From the NCBI GenBank assembly GCA_014871385.1, contig CM026424.1:7307320-7371319 (forward strand): a stretch of 64,000 nucleotides of DNA, given 5' to 3'. The DNA is from Ceratodon purpureus (Eukaryota > Streptophyta > Bryopsida > Pseudoditrichales > Ditrichaceae). The position numbers and the translations under genes were made by a program. The notes beneath the pieces were generated by a model that saw nothing but the letters and a program-made list of their open reading frames with translations, did no database searches and was not told the DNA's origin. Every line of letters starts with the position of its first letter. Position 1 is the stretch's first letter. This document shows positions 34,810-46,500 of the stretch, in pieces.

Positions 34810-37096
34810 TTGGTCAATGAAGAGACACTAACACTAAAAAAGGAGAATGAGGAATTAGTACCATCATGATCACTTAATGGAGGTCTGTTTCATCAACCGT
34901 TAATCCTTGAATCATAGTTACTAGACTTCCCTCTACCTTCAATATTAGAGCAGCTTTTTGCAAGGATTGCACTTAAAAAAGTTGCGCCCATTATTTGCCA
35001 TTTACAGTGCAAAATATTTGACTCTCAATTATAACCAACTATAATCCAGTGATTCCAGTGATCATCCCGGCCTTCTTCACATACAAGCTCGAACTGAAAT
35101 TCGGCCTTCACACGTCCAACTTCAGATGATTCAGCTGAGCAGATCCTCGCTGTGAAATTTGAGATTAGCGAACACTGACCACCACGAATGTACATTGTAC
35201 ACATATCTAGTGCATATTATTTCAAGAATGTTTACTGTTGAGAAAATATCCTAACACTCAGATTGATTGCACATCTGATAAAACGAATGCAATGTAAAAT
35301 TACTCCATTGCTTTGTCCATTGTGCGTGTCGAAAAGTATTTTAGAGAATTAAACCTGTTGTTCGACTCTCACAGTCATGAGATTGATCACAAGCACGTAC
35401 TACCGTAGCATTCTACTACGAAGAGAAAGCTCCAGACAATATTGTCAGTCACAGTATCAGTACCCTACTTGGATATTTGTACGAACTTACATTTGAAATT
35501 TAATGGCAGAATTGTACGTGATTAATAAGTCTATATGAGAACTGACAGTTTAAACAGCTGCACAAAAATAACGAAAAAAATCTATATTATGGAGTGCCGT
35601 TACTTTGATTAACAGTTTATTGGCAGCATTAACAGTTTGTGTATTGCTGCGTTGCAGACAGATTCAAAACGATAATCTAGTTCTAGAGACTCGGACCAGA
35701 ATCGTCTCCAATGTTATCGCTGTCCTCTTTGTTCACCTCGGGAGGAGCTTCAGCGGGAGGAACCGGAGATGGAGGAGCTGGACCACCAGATGCCGGAAGC
35801 GCAGATCCTATTACAATGACAAGTGCGATGGCAGAGGTGGGACGAAGATTAAACGGCGGCAGTGCCAGCGGGTGTCAAGGCTAAGCTAGGAAGCATGCAT
35901 CCTCTGGGGCTCCCATGTTGACGCAGGTAGAGCTGGCCTCCAGGGCACCGGCACCCCGCCATGCTGATTTATGGCGGTTCATATGCGTTCAGATTGTTTG
36001 ACGACGAAGGTGAGGATGGCCATCTAGCTTGCTATGTAACTGGCCGGAATATGGGCTTGAACCGCTACAAGTTTCAACTCAGGTGGAATCAATTCTCCTC
36101 TGAATGCTCAATATGTAACCGGAATCACGAAATGTACAGGCACAAGCCTATAAAATTGGATGTACCTCCTGGACGGGAAAATTATACATACAAGTCTCAG
36201 ATAAACTTGGACGCCCCGTCCTCCGCTCTGTCCCCGACTCTGTATCTTGGAAAGCTGAAAATTTGTATATTAAAAAATCAATCCAGTGCTCTTGCTCATC
36301 ACGAAACTCGACATAGCGGGTATAAGATTGATCACCCACTTCGAGGAAGAAAAACTCAGAGATAATCGCTGTGATTTACTGGCAATTTACTCAGCTAGCT
36401 GCTGTCATCTCACCCGTCACTCACATAGATTAGTCGGGATCGATAATTAAACTATCATTGTCTGCATCTTACGCAAACCTCTGAAACGTTGGTGGTAAAG
36501 GTTTCCAGTCGGGTGGCCCGAATCCCAATTAGCCATGCAAGACCTCAAGCGCCCACAGTACTGATTATTTTAAACCAATAAAGGCAGTTACAGACAACGA
36601 CCAAGTCAAGTATTTCTCTCTTACACCTCTCCAGCCACCTGAGTGAGGAAAGAAAAATCAATCACCTAGTTGGCTATTCCTGTAGGTCTTCTTTTCGAAC
36701 GTACATACACCAAGTTAAATTACTTCTGACTGCTTTCTTCGAGAGAAAAAATAATATATGAGATGGGCTATCATGAAAAAGGACATATGAGTACTAGATC
36801 TTCAGGTCATCGTAGGATTTAGAGCTTTGAAAGTTCGAAACAGGACAATGTTAAGAGACTTCTTTCATGCTCCACAGAAAAAGGAAAATCTAATCTCAGC
36901 CATTATCGGTAAACGAAGTGCTCCAAATTGCTTCGAAACGTGCAGTGTATGTACCGCTTTACCATATACAAGACTTGATAAGATCAGATGGACATGTATA
37001 AGATCATGTCCGAGCTTTGAAGCGAAGATCATCTTTGACAACGAGTTTGTGAAGTCTCTCTCTTAGCTCTAGATTTCAGCTCAGGTGTGATCGAAG
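34810..37096. other. Intergenic region upstream of the ISG12-like gene
   Basis: The first 0.8 kb shows nothing. A minus-strand frame at 35683-35874 (64 codons) reads as a hydrophobic segment (SAIALVIVIGSALPASGG) then Pro/Ala-rich PAPPSPVPPAEAPPE and an acidic end, like a small cell-wall or secreted protein exon, but no start or splice partner could be fixed. A plus-strand 134-codon frame at 35961-36365 is unassigned. From about 36235 the sequence belongs to the tandem duplication. Confidence 0.35.
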
Positions 37097-38030
37097 ATGG
37101 CGATGTCCATGGTTGGTTCGGCAGCGAATGGACTGGTGAGTGCAGCATCGTTCACAGCCGGTGCTGTGCTGACAGGCACCGCGGCTGTCGCAGGGGCAGC
37201 AGGCAACGCCGTTGTTAGCGTTGTTTCCGACACCGCCGTCGGGAATTATGCTGCGAAGGGCCTTGCAGGGGCTGCTGGAGGTGCAGTTGCCGCTTCTACG
37301 GCGGGGTTGTTGACGCTCAAGGCGGTTGGCTTCACGGCCGTTGGACCGGCGGCGGGATCGTACGCCGCTGCCTGGATGAGCAGCCTTGCGGCTGCCAACG
37401 GAGGCGGAGTCGCAGCGGGGTCCCTCTACTCTGCCGCTCAAGCGGCGGCCATGGGAGGAGGCGCGCTGCTTGGAGCGCCGGTCGTCCTGGCCGCGGGCGC
37501 AGTCGCCGGTGCCGCTGCTTGGACAGTTTATGGTTAACTTGATTAATTTTCAAGATGAAGTGACGATTACCGATTGCTGTACGTCGGGAATAGTTTTACA
37601 TATGTGTGTAGTTTATGTGTGCATAGAAGAGAAGAATCCGGTTCTTCTCGTAAATAAGACCACTTGGAGCTCGATGAAGTTGGTTAGCGAGTCTCCATGC
37701 TGCTTGGATATGCCAAGGTTGTGGTCCGAACTTTGGAAGGTTGAGCACTAATTAGTTTGATTTTGGTGGTAGAATCGGCCTCACATGCTTTTGTGTGGGA
37801 AGGCGTATTCCCGTTTTCTCACACAACAAGCAGGTTGGCCTGGACAGTTTTTCGTGCCCATTCGCCAGAGCGCAACACCCTCCGTGGTAGTCTGGAGGGG
37901 CGATGGTGTCGGTCTGGCTCCTCCTGATCCGACTATCAGAGAGGGGTGTAGCGTCTGGCGGTTGAGCATGGGAATTAACTGCACCTTAATCGACTTACTC
38001 TGCTCTGGGCACATGAATTTAGGATTTCCT
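36235..38030 (+). repeat. Tandem duplication unit 1 (contains intact ISG12-like gene)
   Basis: This stretch aligns with 38568-39850, offset about 2.3 kb. Shared words include GACTCTGTATCTTGGAAAGC at the left edge, the upstream block near 36480-36550, the gene start, and the 3' block around 37890-38030. Unit 2 is shorter because of deletions in and after the gene. Confidence 0.85.
37097..37537 (+). CDS. ISG12/IFI6-IFI27-like small hydrophobic protein, intact copy
   Basis: Single-exon gene of 146 residues, very rich in Ala, Gly and Val. The second half holds the ISG12 (Ifi-6-16, IFI27-like) pattern: GFTAVGPAAGSYAAAWMSSL followed by AAANGGGVAAGSLYSAAQAA and a Gly/Ala hydrophobic end. A first hydrophobic half (MSMVGSAANGLVSAASFTAG onward) precedes it. 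Animal members are small membrane proteins of mitochondria, ER or nuclear envelope, induced by interferon; the role in a plant is unknown. The ATG is in a good context and conserved in the second copy. The family call rests on motif spacing (AGS-x-AA-x2-MS ... NGGGV-x2-GS), which is distinctive. Confidence 0.75.
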   Translation: MAMSMVGSAANGLVSAASFTAGAVLTGTAAVAGAAGNAVVSVVSDTAVGNYAAKGLAGAAGGAVAASTAGLLTLKAVGFTAVGPAAGSYAAAWMSSLAAANGGGVAAGSLYSAAQAAAMGGGALLGAPVVLAAGAVAGAAAWTVYG

Positions 38031-38567
38031 TTCCTCGTTTTGATTCTTTGTTTGGTGAGGGGAAGAAATAAAATTTTCTGTGCTTTACAGAACATATGTT
38101 TGGTATAATATTGCTACGGATGCCGAAAACATTTTACACACATTTTACATGATTTTACCAATGTTGCATTTCCCTCTGCTACAAAATTGTGCAATACATG
38201 CAAGTTTGCATGTTTCTTTACTAGAACATTTATTTATCCACCTTCTGTTTGTACAGATTTGAAATGATTGTTGTCATGATAGCCATGTTTTGACACTAAC
38301 TTACCCTGCGTGAAACATGACGAATGATGTCCAATTTGACGGACCAATATGTAAAAATAAACAGGTTTAAGTTGTATCGGATCAAAGAATTTATACCATC
38401 CGATATCCGAGTTAGTTCAGTAGAAAGGCAAAATTCTTAGACTTACAAAGATACACTCTTAAACATGCCAGGAGAAATTTGGAATCGAAAGCATGCAACA
38501 CCAAAATTAACAACTTGGCGGCATTGATCGATGTGATTTCCCTTCGTGTGAACTTAGACACGCCGAC

Positions 38568-39850
38568 TCTGTATCTTGGAAAGCTGAAAATAAGTGTGGA
38601 ACAATCAATCGGACAGTGCTCTTGCTCATCACTAAACCAGACAGAGTGTGCATAAGATTGATCACCCACTTCGAGGAAGAAAAACTCGAAGTTCGTGACT
38701 ATGATGTATAATGGCACTTCCTTTAGCTGCTGTCATCGCACACGTCAGTAACATAGATCGCTAATTAAACTATCATTGTCCGCAACTTACGCCGACCTCT
38801 GAAACATTGACCTGGTAAAGATTTCCAGTCGGGTGGCTCGAATCCCAATTAGCCGTGCAAGACCTCAAGCGCCTACTGGGCACCACAGATTATTTTAACC
38901 AATGAAGGAAATTACAGACAACGACCAAGTCAAGTATTCGTCTCTTCTACCTCTCCAGCCGCTTCAGTGAGGAAAGAAAAATAAAATACTAGGCTATTCC
39001 TGTTGGTCTTCACTCCGTACACACACCAAGTTAAATTACTTCTAACTGCTTTCTTCGAGAGAAAAAATGATATATGAGATGGGCTTCCACAAGAAAAGAC
39101 ATATGACTATCTTGGACATCGAGCTTCGAAAGTTCGAAACGGGACAATGCTAGACAGACTTCTTTCATACTCCACTGGAAAAGAAAAATTTAATCTCTGC
39201 CATTACCGGGAATCGAAGTGCTCCAGATTGCTTGTAAACAGACAGTGCTATATTTACTGCATAACAATGTACATACCGATGAACCATATACCGGACTTAG
39301 TATGATCGGATGCATGCATATGTATAAGATAATCTGCAGCGGAGATCATCTTTGACAGCGAGTGAATTTGTAAAGTCTCTCTCTTAGCTCTAGCTTTCAA
39401 CTCAGGTGTGATCGAAGATGCCGATGTCCATGCTTGGTTCGGCAGCGAGCGGACTGATAAGTGCAGCATCTTTCACGGCCGTTGCTGTGCTGACAGGCAC
39501 CGCGGCTGTCGCAGGGGCAGCAGGCAACGCAGTTATTGGCGTTGTGTCCGACTCCGGGAATATTGCTGCGAAAGGCTCGGCAGCTGCTGGACCAGCGGCG
39601 GGATCGTACGCCACCGCCTGGATGAGCAGCCTTGCGGGCGCCAACGGAGCCTGCGCTGCATTCGGGACCCCACCCCAATGCATTCGGGACCCGAATGCGC
39701 AAACCCCCTCCGCGGTAACCTTTCGAGGCGATGGTGTCTGGCTGGCTCCTCCTCCTCCGACTATCAGAGAGGGGTGTAGCGGTCTGGCGGTTGAGCATGG
39801 GAATTAACTGCCCCTTAATCGACGTACTCTGCTCTCCGCACATGAAAAGA
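38568..39850 (+). repeat. Tandem duplication unit 2 (contains truncated ISG12-like gene)
   Basis: Diverged second copy of 36235-38030. Upstream blocks are retained with small indels; the gene and its 3' part carry deletions. Confidence 0.85.
39418..39807 (+). pseudogene. ISG12-like copy 2, internally deleted and C-terminally replaced
   Basis: The first about 50 residues match copy 1 closely. The copy then lacks the stretch equivalent to copy-1 residues of roughly 55-78 and keeps GPAAGSYATAWMSSLAGANG. There the ISG12 domain stops, before GGGV and the rest. A second deletion joins the frame to what is 3' UTR in copy 1, giving an unrelated tail (ending TIREGCSGLAVEHGN). The open frame is 129 codons, so a protein could still be made, but the conserved C-terminal half is gone. 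The junction region has a 9-bp-arm palindrome (GCATTCGGG/CCCGAATGC, 39680-39698), perhaps connected with the deletion. Confidence 0.65.
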
Positions 39851-40360
39851 ATTTCCTTTCCTCGTTACGATCCTTCGTTTGGTGAGAGGAAGAAATAATG
39901 TTTTAGACCCAGGTGCTGTACATAACATGTGTGTTTGGTTTAATACGGTCCTCGATCATGTTCCTTTTGAGGCTGTATCGGCCTCACTTGTTTACAATAA
40001 GTAGAATAAAACAAATCTCGAGTATATAAGTTTTTGTTCACCGAGCGTCATTGTGTGTGTATTCGATTGTTTTGAAATTTCCATGGTAGACACGATACTA
40101 CAAAGTTATGTGACGAATCCAAACACGTTGCTTCATCAAAATTGGCTTCCAGAGCTTCATGATCGTTCTCGAACTCCACATATTGCAGCTGGTCATGCAT
40201 GCTTGGAATTAGGAACGTGAGACTCTATCTTTGACTTGAAGGTACCATTGGTGTGTCTGTTGGGAGTGGACTTCGATATTTGTGTTTTGTGTTGATGTCT
40301 CATGATCCAAAGGAGTTAGAACTGAACGGAATGACGAGTTTTGGTGTACACGGCTCTGCT
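39851..40360. other. Intergenic, 3' sides of convergent genes
   Basis: Probable 3' UTRs of the duplicated ISG12 unit and of the minus-strand gene. Nothing else is seen. Confidence 0.5.
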
Positions 40361-42193
40361 TCAATTTATGTCGACGACGCCGAATGGGCCAAAGAGACGG
40401 CCATATGAAACTGCCCATTTGGAGGAGTTGGTGTTGGGAGGGGCTGGCTTCGGAGGAGGGGGAGGCGGTGGAGTCGGAGGCTTCTCCGGCCACGGTGGCA
40501 GTGCCGGACCAGGAGGATTTTCGTTCCAGTTGAGGATGTTGAAGTTCCGCGCCCCACTCATCTTCTGCCGCAACAACAGTTTTCGTTGAATGCTTTTGTA
40601 TCTGCAACCAAAGAGGTCATCAGACTAAGATTTTCTCGGTTTGAAATCAACTTGAAGTTGCTTCGGTCTTCTTCTAGGTGATTGAGAATTATGACACGAA
40701 CATGAATTATGAACAATCTCTACGCATGGTGAGCTTACTTTTTAACGTCATCAAAATACGTCGGTGGCTCTTCGGGCACTTCTACTCCAATAGGTTGCCT
40801 GGTGATTATGTTGATATGTGGGGCACCACTTTTGTTGGGGCGGCAGCCGACTCGTTGCATTTTTTCTTGTAAATCGACATAGGCATTGTACTTGATTTCT
40901 CTAATCTTCGCTGCACGGTGCCGCCTCCATGCTTCCTCGTTGGTCCACATTTTCAGAAGCTCCTGAAACATGTGCTAAATTTGTTAAAAACATAGTTTAC
41001 AGTTATATTGAGGAACTTCGGCAGATACAGCCAGATTAGAAGTCTAGATCGATCCTTACATGGGCACCTTAAAAAGGAACTGTGGAGCATGACAAATTAT
41101 TCCTCAATCTTCAGATTTAATGAAATGCTATAATTAGTCAGATTCCGGCATGTGGGTTGAGGCTCGTGTGAAGTGCACAAACTGGGATTACCTGCTCCCG
41201 AGCTTTGCGTTTATCTTCATCTTTCTTAATGACTCTCTCAACGTCAGTTCGCCAGAATTCCTTTCTATGGTAATCTGCAAATGCAGGTGACTCCTTCTCA
41301 GGTCTTGTCAAGTCTTTGTAGTAAGGGTCGTGCCGGACGTAATTAAAATCTCGTTTGACGAGCCTGTCTTTTATCAATTTCTCCTGCGTGCAGAGCACAA
41401 CGATTACTTCCCTGGCCATATTCTCACTACCTCATCACCTCCCCATGTCAGATATCAACAACCTTCGATCAGTTTCTCACATTTACCATGAACGTTGTAC
41501 TCCAATCCTCGGTTCATAGCTTAGCAAAGGCAGCACAAACCTACCAACATCACTGCTCTAATTGAGCTGAACAATATTCTCAGTCTAGCTCTTGCTCAGA
41601 GTAGAGATTAGAGAGATTTGCAATCTCACTCAGAAATTGACATGCCGGCACTCAATTTGTATGCACAACCATTTGTGTCAAGAACCATGTTTCGGTACAT
41701 TGCACTACCGTATCCAATTCAATTATAACGTTAACTCACAGACCATACTCTAACTCTAGAGGATATATTTGTGGTACAGTTCGCATTGTGAACGTGATTC
41801 CTCGTACATTTAAGTGTGGCATGTGAATATCCAGAAGGAAGCATGATCTTCGCAATGCAAATTTTTACTAGGTTCAAACTCTCAGTCCGGAGTTCAGAGA
41901 TGTACTTCAAATTGTTTTTTCTTCGTATTAAAATCAACTTTCTCGGGAAGTGGTTGTCTCTCTTTAGGCCCCGGGCCCCAAGCGTTGATTACTTCAGGCT
42001 TCATTGCTGGAGTGGATTCTTTATTAGCGGCTGGTTGTTTCTTAATTGGAGGCAGGCTGCTGGGCGGTGTGTTCGCGGAGCTGGCCGGTACAGAGACTTG
42101 CTTCGGCACTTGCTTCGGACTACTTGGCATCGGAGTTGGTGCAGCACTCCTCGCCCCAGCACGAGCTGCTGCCGCTGCCCACTCCGCAGGCAT
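40361..42193 (-). CDS. Unrecognised 314-residue protein, four exons
   Basis: Exons 42193-41906, 41383-41192, 40962-40739, 40601-40361; GT-AG junctions and phases agree. I do not recognise the family. The N-terminus (MPAEWAAAAARAGARSAAPT) is Ala/Arg/Pro-rich, like an organelle-targeting or disordered region, and runs to about residue 75. The central part (97-235) is highly charged and probably helical, with many aromatic-basic words (DPYYKDLTRPEKESPAF, HRKEFWRTDVERVIKK, NEEAWRRHRAAKIREIKYNA). The C-terminus has a poly-proline run (PPTPPPPPPPKPAPP) then KWAVSYGRLFGPFGVVDIN. A subunit of a large complex, such as a mitochondrial one, would fit the composition, but this is a guess. Confidence 0.75.
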
Positions 42194-43541
42194 GGTGAAC
42201 TTATCTTATTGTGGCTCCAGAAAAAGTGCAACACTCACAACAAAAACTGCCAAGATAGCATGTGTTCAACCCCCATATGTGCAACTTCCTGAACGAGGAT
42301 CCAGCTGAAAATATTGTCTCCTGATCCTAACAGGTCAATCAGTCAGCTCCACAATATTGAACCATCGCCAGGAAATGAATAAATCACGAACGTGGAAATT
42401 ACTCCTTTGGAACTCATTTACTCATCCAGACGCAAGTAAATCCTGGAATCCATAAGAAGTTTGGATTTCTGGGCTGTGCTGAGAATATCATGCTAAAAGC
42501 TCCTGCCGCTAGTGCTGTGATCCTCTTAAGCCCAGTAGTTTTAGACTGAGAAATGGAGAAAAAAACATGAAAACAATGCCAGCGACATCCACCTATTTGA
42601 TTTTGTAAACCCTCTCAGAAACTCCTGAAACTAATTTTGTCTTCCATGAACTGCTCCATCACGCAGTGAACCGCCAAAACGAAACCATCTGAAACAGACA
42701 ACAAGTGACAAGGATTCATATTCTGCAATGGATGCTAAACCCCCACTATTCCCAAAAAGACATCAGACGTTACATTGCCGTCAAACTCCCAACAGACACA
42801 CCCAAACGCAGACCAGTGCACAAACTGGAAAGATCGTTTTCTAAGTAATCTGGAGTTATAACTCATGAGCAGACTACCACTTGCATAGAATCCATGGAGA
42901 ATCAGGAAAACTCTGATCGAGCTGCAGTTTTGTTCCGAGCTAAGGGGTGGAGGGTGAGCTGAGGAGTGAAGAGAACGACGCGATGCAAGAAGGTGAACCC
43001 ACGGGGTTGTGGAAAGGCACGAGCACGAGAGATCGAGAGGGGAGGGAGTCGTTGTAATCCAAACACAGCGAGATTTACAGAGAAGAAGAAGCAAACGAAA
43101 GTTTCTCTAAACACCTGACTAATGAGGAATGTTCACAACTTACCTTGCTTAGAGCAGCTCCGGTATTTGAGCCCCTTTACATTTCCTGCTCTTTTGAGAG
43201 GTTTTGGTGTTCTCCTGCTTCGTTCTCTTCCTCATCAACACCTGGAACATAATTATTGATTGCAGCAGTTTCATTTGATACAAATATTCAGCTTGAAAGT
43301 GTGTAAACAGTAAGATTGATTTTTCCTGCAAGATTTTTCTCACATTGAATTGGGTACATCTTTGAAATGGGACAAAGCCTATTTATGTGCAATATAGGAT
43401 CACGAGCGCTAATCTGATTTGAAAACCGAGATATGTCGATGTTGTTTGCACATGAAGGAGTATCATAAAACGATCACTCAACTGGTAAGAGAGCTGTGAC
43501 TATCAGCTTATCACTTAAAAATGATATGTTACAGACTAGGA
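42194..43541. other. Intergenic between two minus-strand genes
   Basis: The 3' UTR of the PES-like gene lies on the right side and the promoter and leader of the 314-residue gene on the left. Minus-strand frames at 42735-43114 lack recognisable features. Confidence 0.45.
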
Positions 43542-46500
43542 TCACGGTTTGCGTTCCGGTAACAGCCTTCGGATTTTTCCAAGTAAACGTGTTGGTAATG
43601 ATCTCTCCTGCAATGGAAGATTAATATGCATGAGCTTTGAGAATGTACAAGGTCATGAGGAGAAATCTACCTCTGAATTGACAACATTTAATCTACATCA
43701 CACACTTGGACGGATTCTTACAGGATCTTGATCTCGTGTCTGCTTCAATAAAGTTATGGCGTCCTCCACTCTCCTCTTCACCAGCACTGAGAAAATAAGC
43801 CATGTAAATTAGTTTCAAACCATATTTCTTAAGAAAAAATCTGGAAAAATACAATGAAAATTGGGCATAGGCATATAAAACAGAGAAAAAGAAAAAATGA
43901 TTTTAAAGTGGTGAAAAACAGTGTGAAGGAACTTACTGTACAGGTCCTTACACTGTCCACCACGCAACAGTAACACACGGAAAAATTTACAATTAGTAAG
44001 TATAAAGGAGGTTCATTCAGAATTATCAGAATTTAAGTACCGTTCGAAGAAAAGGAAATAATCGAAGTGAACAGTTCACCCAAGTTTGGCATGAATTCTA
44101 ACTTCCTGACTATCTCTTAGATTACAATTGTATTGCTGCGTGTCCACAGGTTCTGAAAAATGGATGTAGATACGCTCAACACTTGGAAGAGGTATAAGAC
44201 TGCACAACCGATTGTGGTTAATGCCAAGAATAAAGAAGACAAGAATTGTTTTGGAAAAATTCAAAAACGAGGAAGACAAGAATTCCATGTGACCTAGTCA
44301 CCGACAAGAAAACACAAGTAATAAAATTTGGGCATCTGAGAAATTTCAGATTAACAAATCAAACATGCTTAGTATACAGAATTAGGTAGCACATATGAAG
44401 AAAAGTCCGTAATGTAAAATTCAGGGATGTACCTGGGTGTTCCTAGTACAGGCAATGCTGTAACAGGATAGATACTGTCGACAGTTTCGATATCGAACCT
44501 CTTGTAAATTGCTTTTACAAGAGGCCCAAGAGGAGAGTTGAGGATATCATCCCCATCATATAGAATTTTGTACCTGTGACCACGCACAATGTTTAGGCCA
44601 TGCGCTGCATTTTACTCAATGAAAATTATCCTAGTACATACAGTTTATACTGCCACTAGGAAAAAATGAAAATAGAGTCAAGAACTGCCTTCAAGTGAGG
44701 ATTGTAGTTGTATTATAGATGGGAAACTTCTGCCAGAGATTGCGATTTGGAGTGAAATGAAGAGAAGGTGGAAATATCAACGTACGCATCATCAGCTCCC
44801 AGGATCCCGAAAGGAACAATTATGGCGTTCAATCGACTAGCCATACGAACAAAATCAACTGTCTCTTTCCATATGAGCTTATACTCCTCTCCCTGTGCAT
44901 ATGATAAAATTCCAAGAATTAGCCCAGGCTTTGAAACTTGAAATAGTACAAGCGAATCGCCTGTATATGAAGAGCTAAATTATTGCACTGTGCAGAAAAT
45001 TCACATCCACTACTCGCTACTATTAAAGTTTTACCGAAAGCATGGAACTATTCTTACTTTACGCTTGCAAACTTCTCGAGAACCACCTGGAAATAATAAA
45101 ACGTCTTCTCCATCCTGAAAATAATACACCAACAGATTATGTTTTCAGAATGTGCTGTGAAACAAATAGAGTGGCAAATTGCACTTGTCTTCACATGTTT
45201 GGCATGGCTAGGATTCTGCTCTATAGTCTCGAGGAATAAACATTACCCGCTCATATAGCATTGTCTTGGCATACTGCACTGAAATAACTCATCCCATAAG
45301 AAGTTATGAAAGGATGCTGTGGTACTGATAAGACAAGGTTGAGATTCGGGATAACCTTAAGTAACTTGTAAGCTGAAAATTTTGTTGCCTTCACATTTCC
45401 ATACCTGTGCAAACAAAGTACATTCATTTTACCACTGGAGGACATGACTCATAATCTTCATGTATAAGAACTTTTACATTTGTACGAACTGCAATATCTT
45501 CATAATACTTAGTAAATCAGTAACCGTATTATTAACCAGTGTTTGTGTACGAAACAAAATATATGCGAAAATCGTACATATATTTTGCAATTTTGTTTTT
45601 GGGTAATCAGCGAATAATTGTGAACAGCAGCACAGACACAAATAGATTAAAAAAATAAAAATAAAAATCCCAAGCTGATCTTCAAAATTCTGGAGCTACT
45701 TCAGAAGGTGAATATCTTATGTACCTCTCAAATATGTGCCCCACGCCACCTGTCCAGTGACCTGGATGAGCTAATCCACGAAGTCGGAACCCCCTTTTGT
45801 AAAGCTACAACAAAACAGCACGGGAGAATGCATGTCAATGACAGTGATTCACTCTCTGAGCATCCTAGTAAACAATGACAAGACAAATTAACAGGAAAAT
45901 AGAAACTCACCTCATAAACGAGAATGGGCGAGTCGTAGATTCCAAACATTGTATGGTTGCCTACGAAAAGTATAGGCCTCTTCGGCTGCAAAATGCCAGA
46001 GCTTCTTAAAAACTCAAATGCCAAGCAACCTCATGCAAATGCAGAATGTTTGCCACATAGTATTAATACCTGAATAGTTGGACTAAATCCTAAATTCAAG
46101 TCTAAGTTTCTGCGGAGAGGCAGACATTGCCTCAAATTCAAGCACCGAATTTTAAGCTTAGAGTGATTGAAATTTTAGTATTCAATACATGATAACTGAA
46201 AGATGGATATTACAAACTACAAACCTTCATTTCTGGATTCGGTAGAGACTCCGCCCCGGTAACATAAGGTGAAGTAAGTATCTGCAGTCCACCAGGAAGC
46301 TAATCTTATGCAAGGAAACAAAAATCCCGCTTTCTACTTTACAAGACCGTGAAGGTAGACAAGAAGTGTAGATTGCCTTCTCCTGCAAACATTCAATAAA
46401 CCATGTGCTTTGTCTGAACCAAAGTACGTATTGAAGGTGGTTACAACAGAGAATTAAAAATTATCAGGTGTAGCATCTGTTTGGAGAAAGTCTGAGCTGG

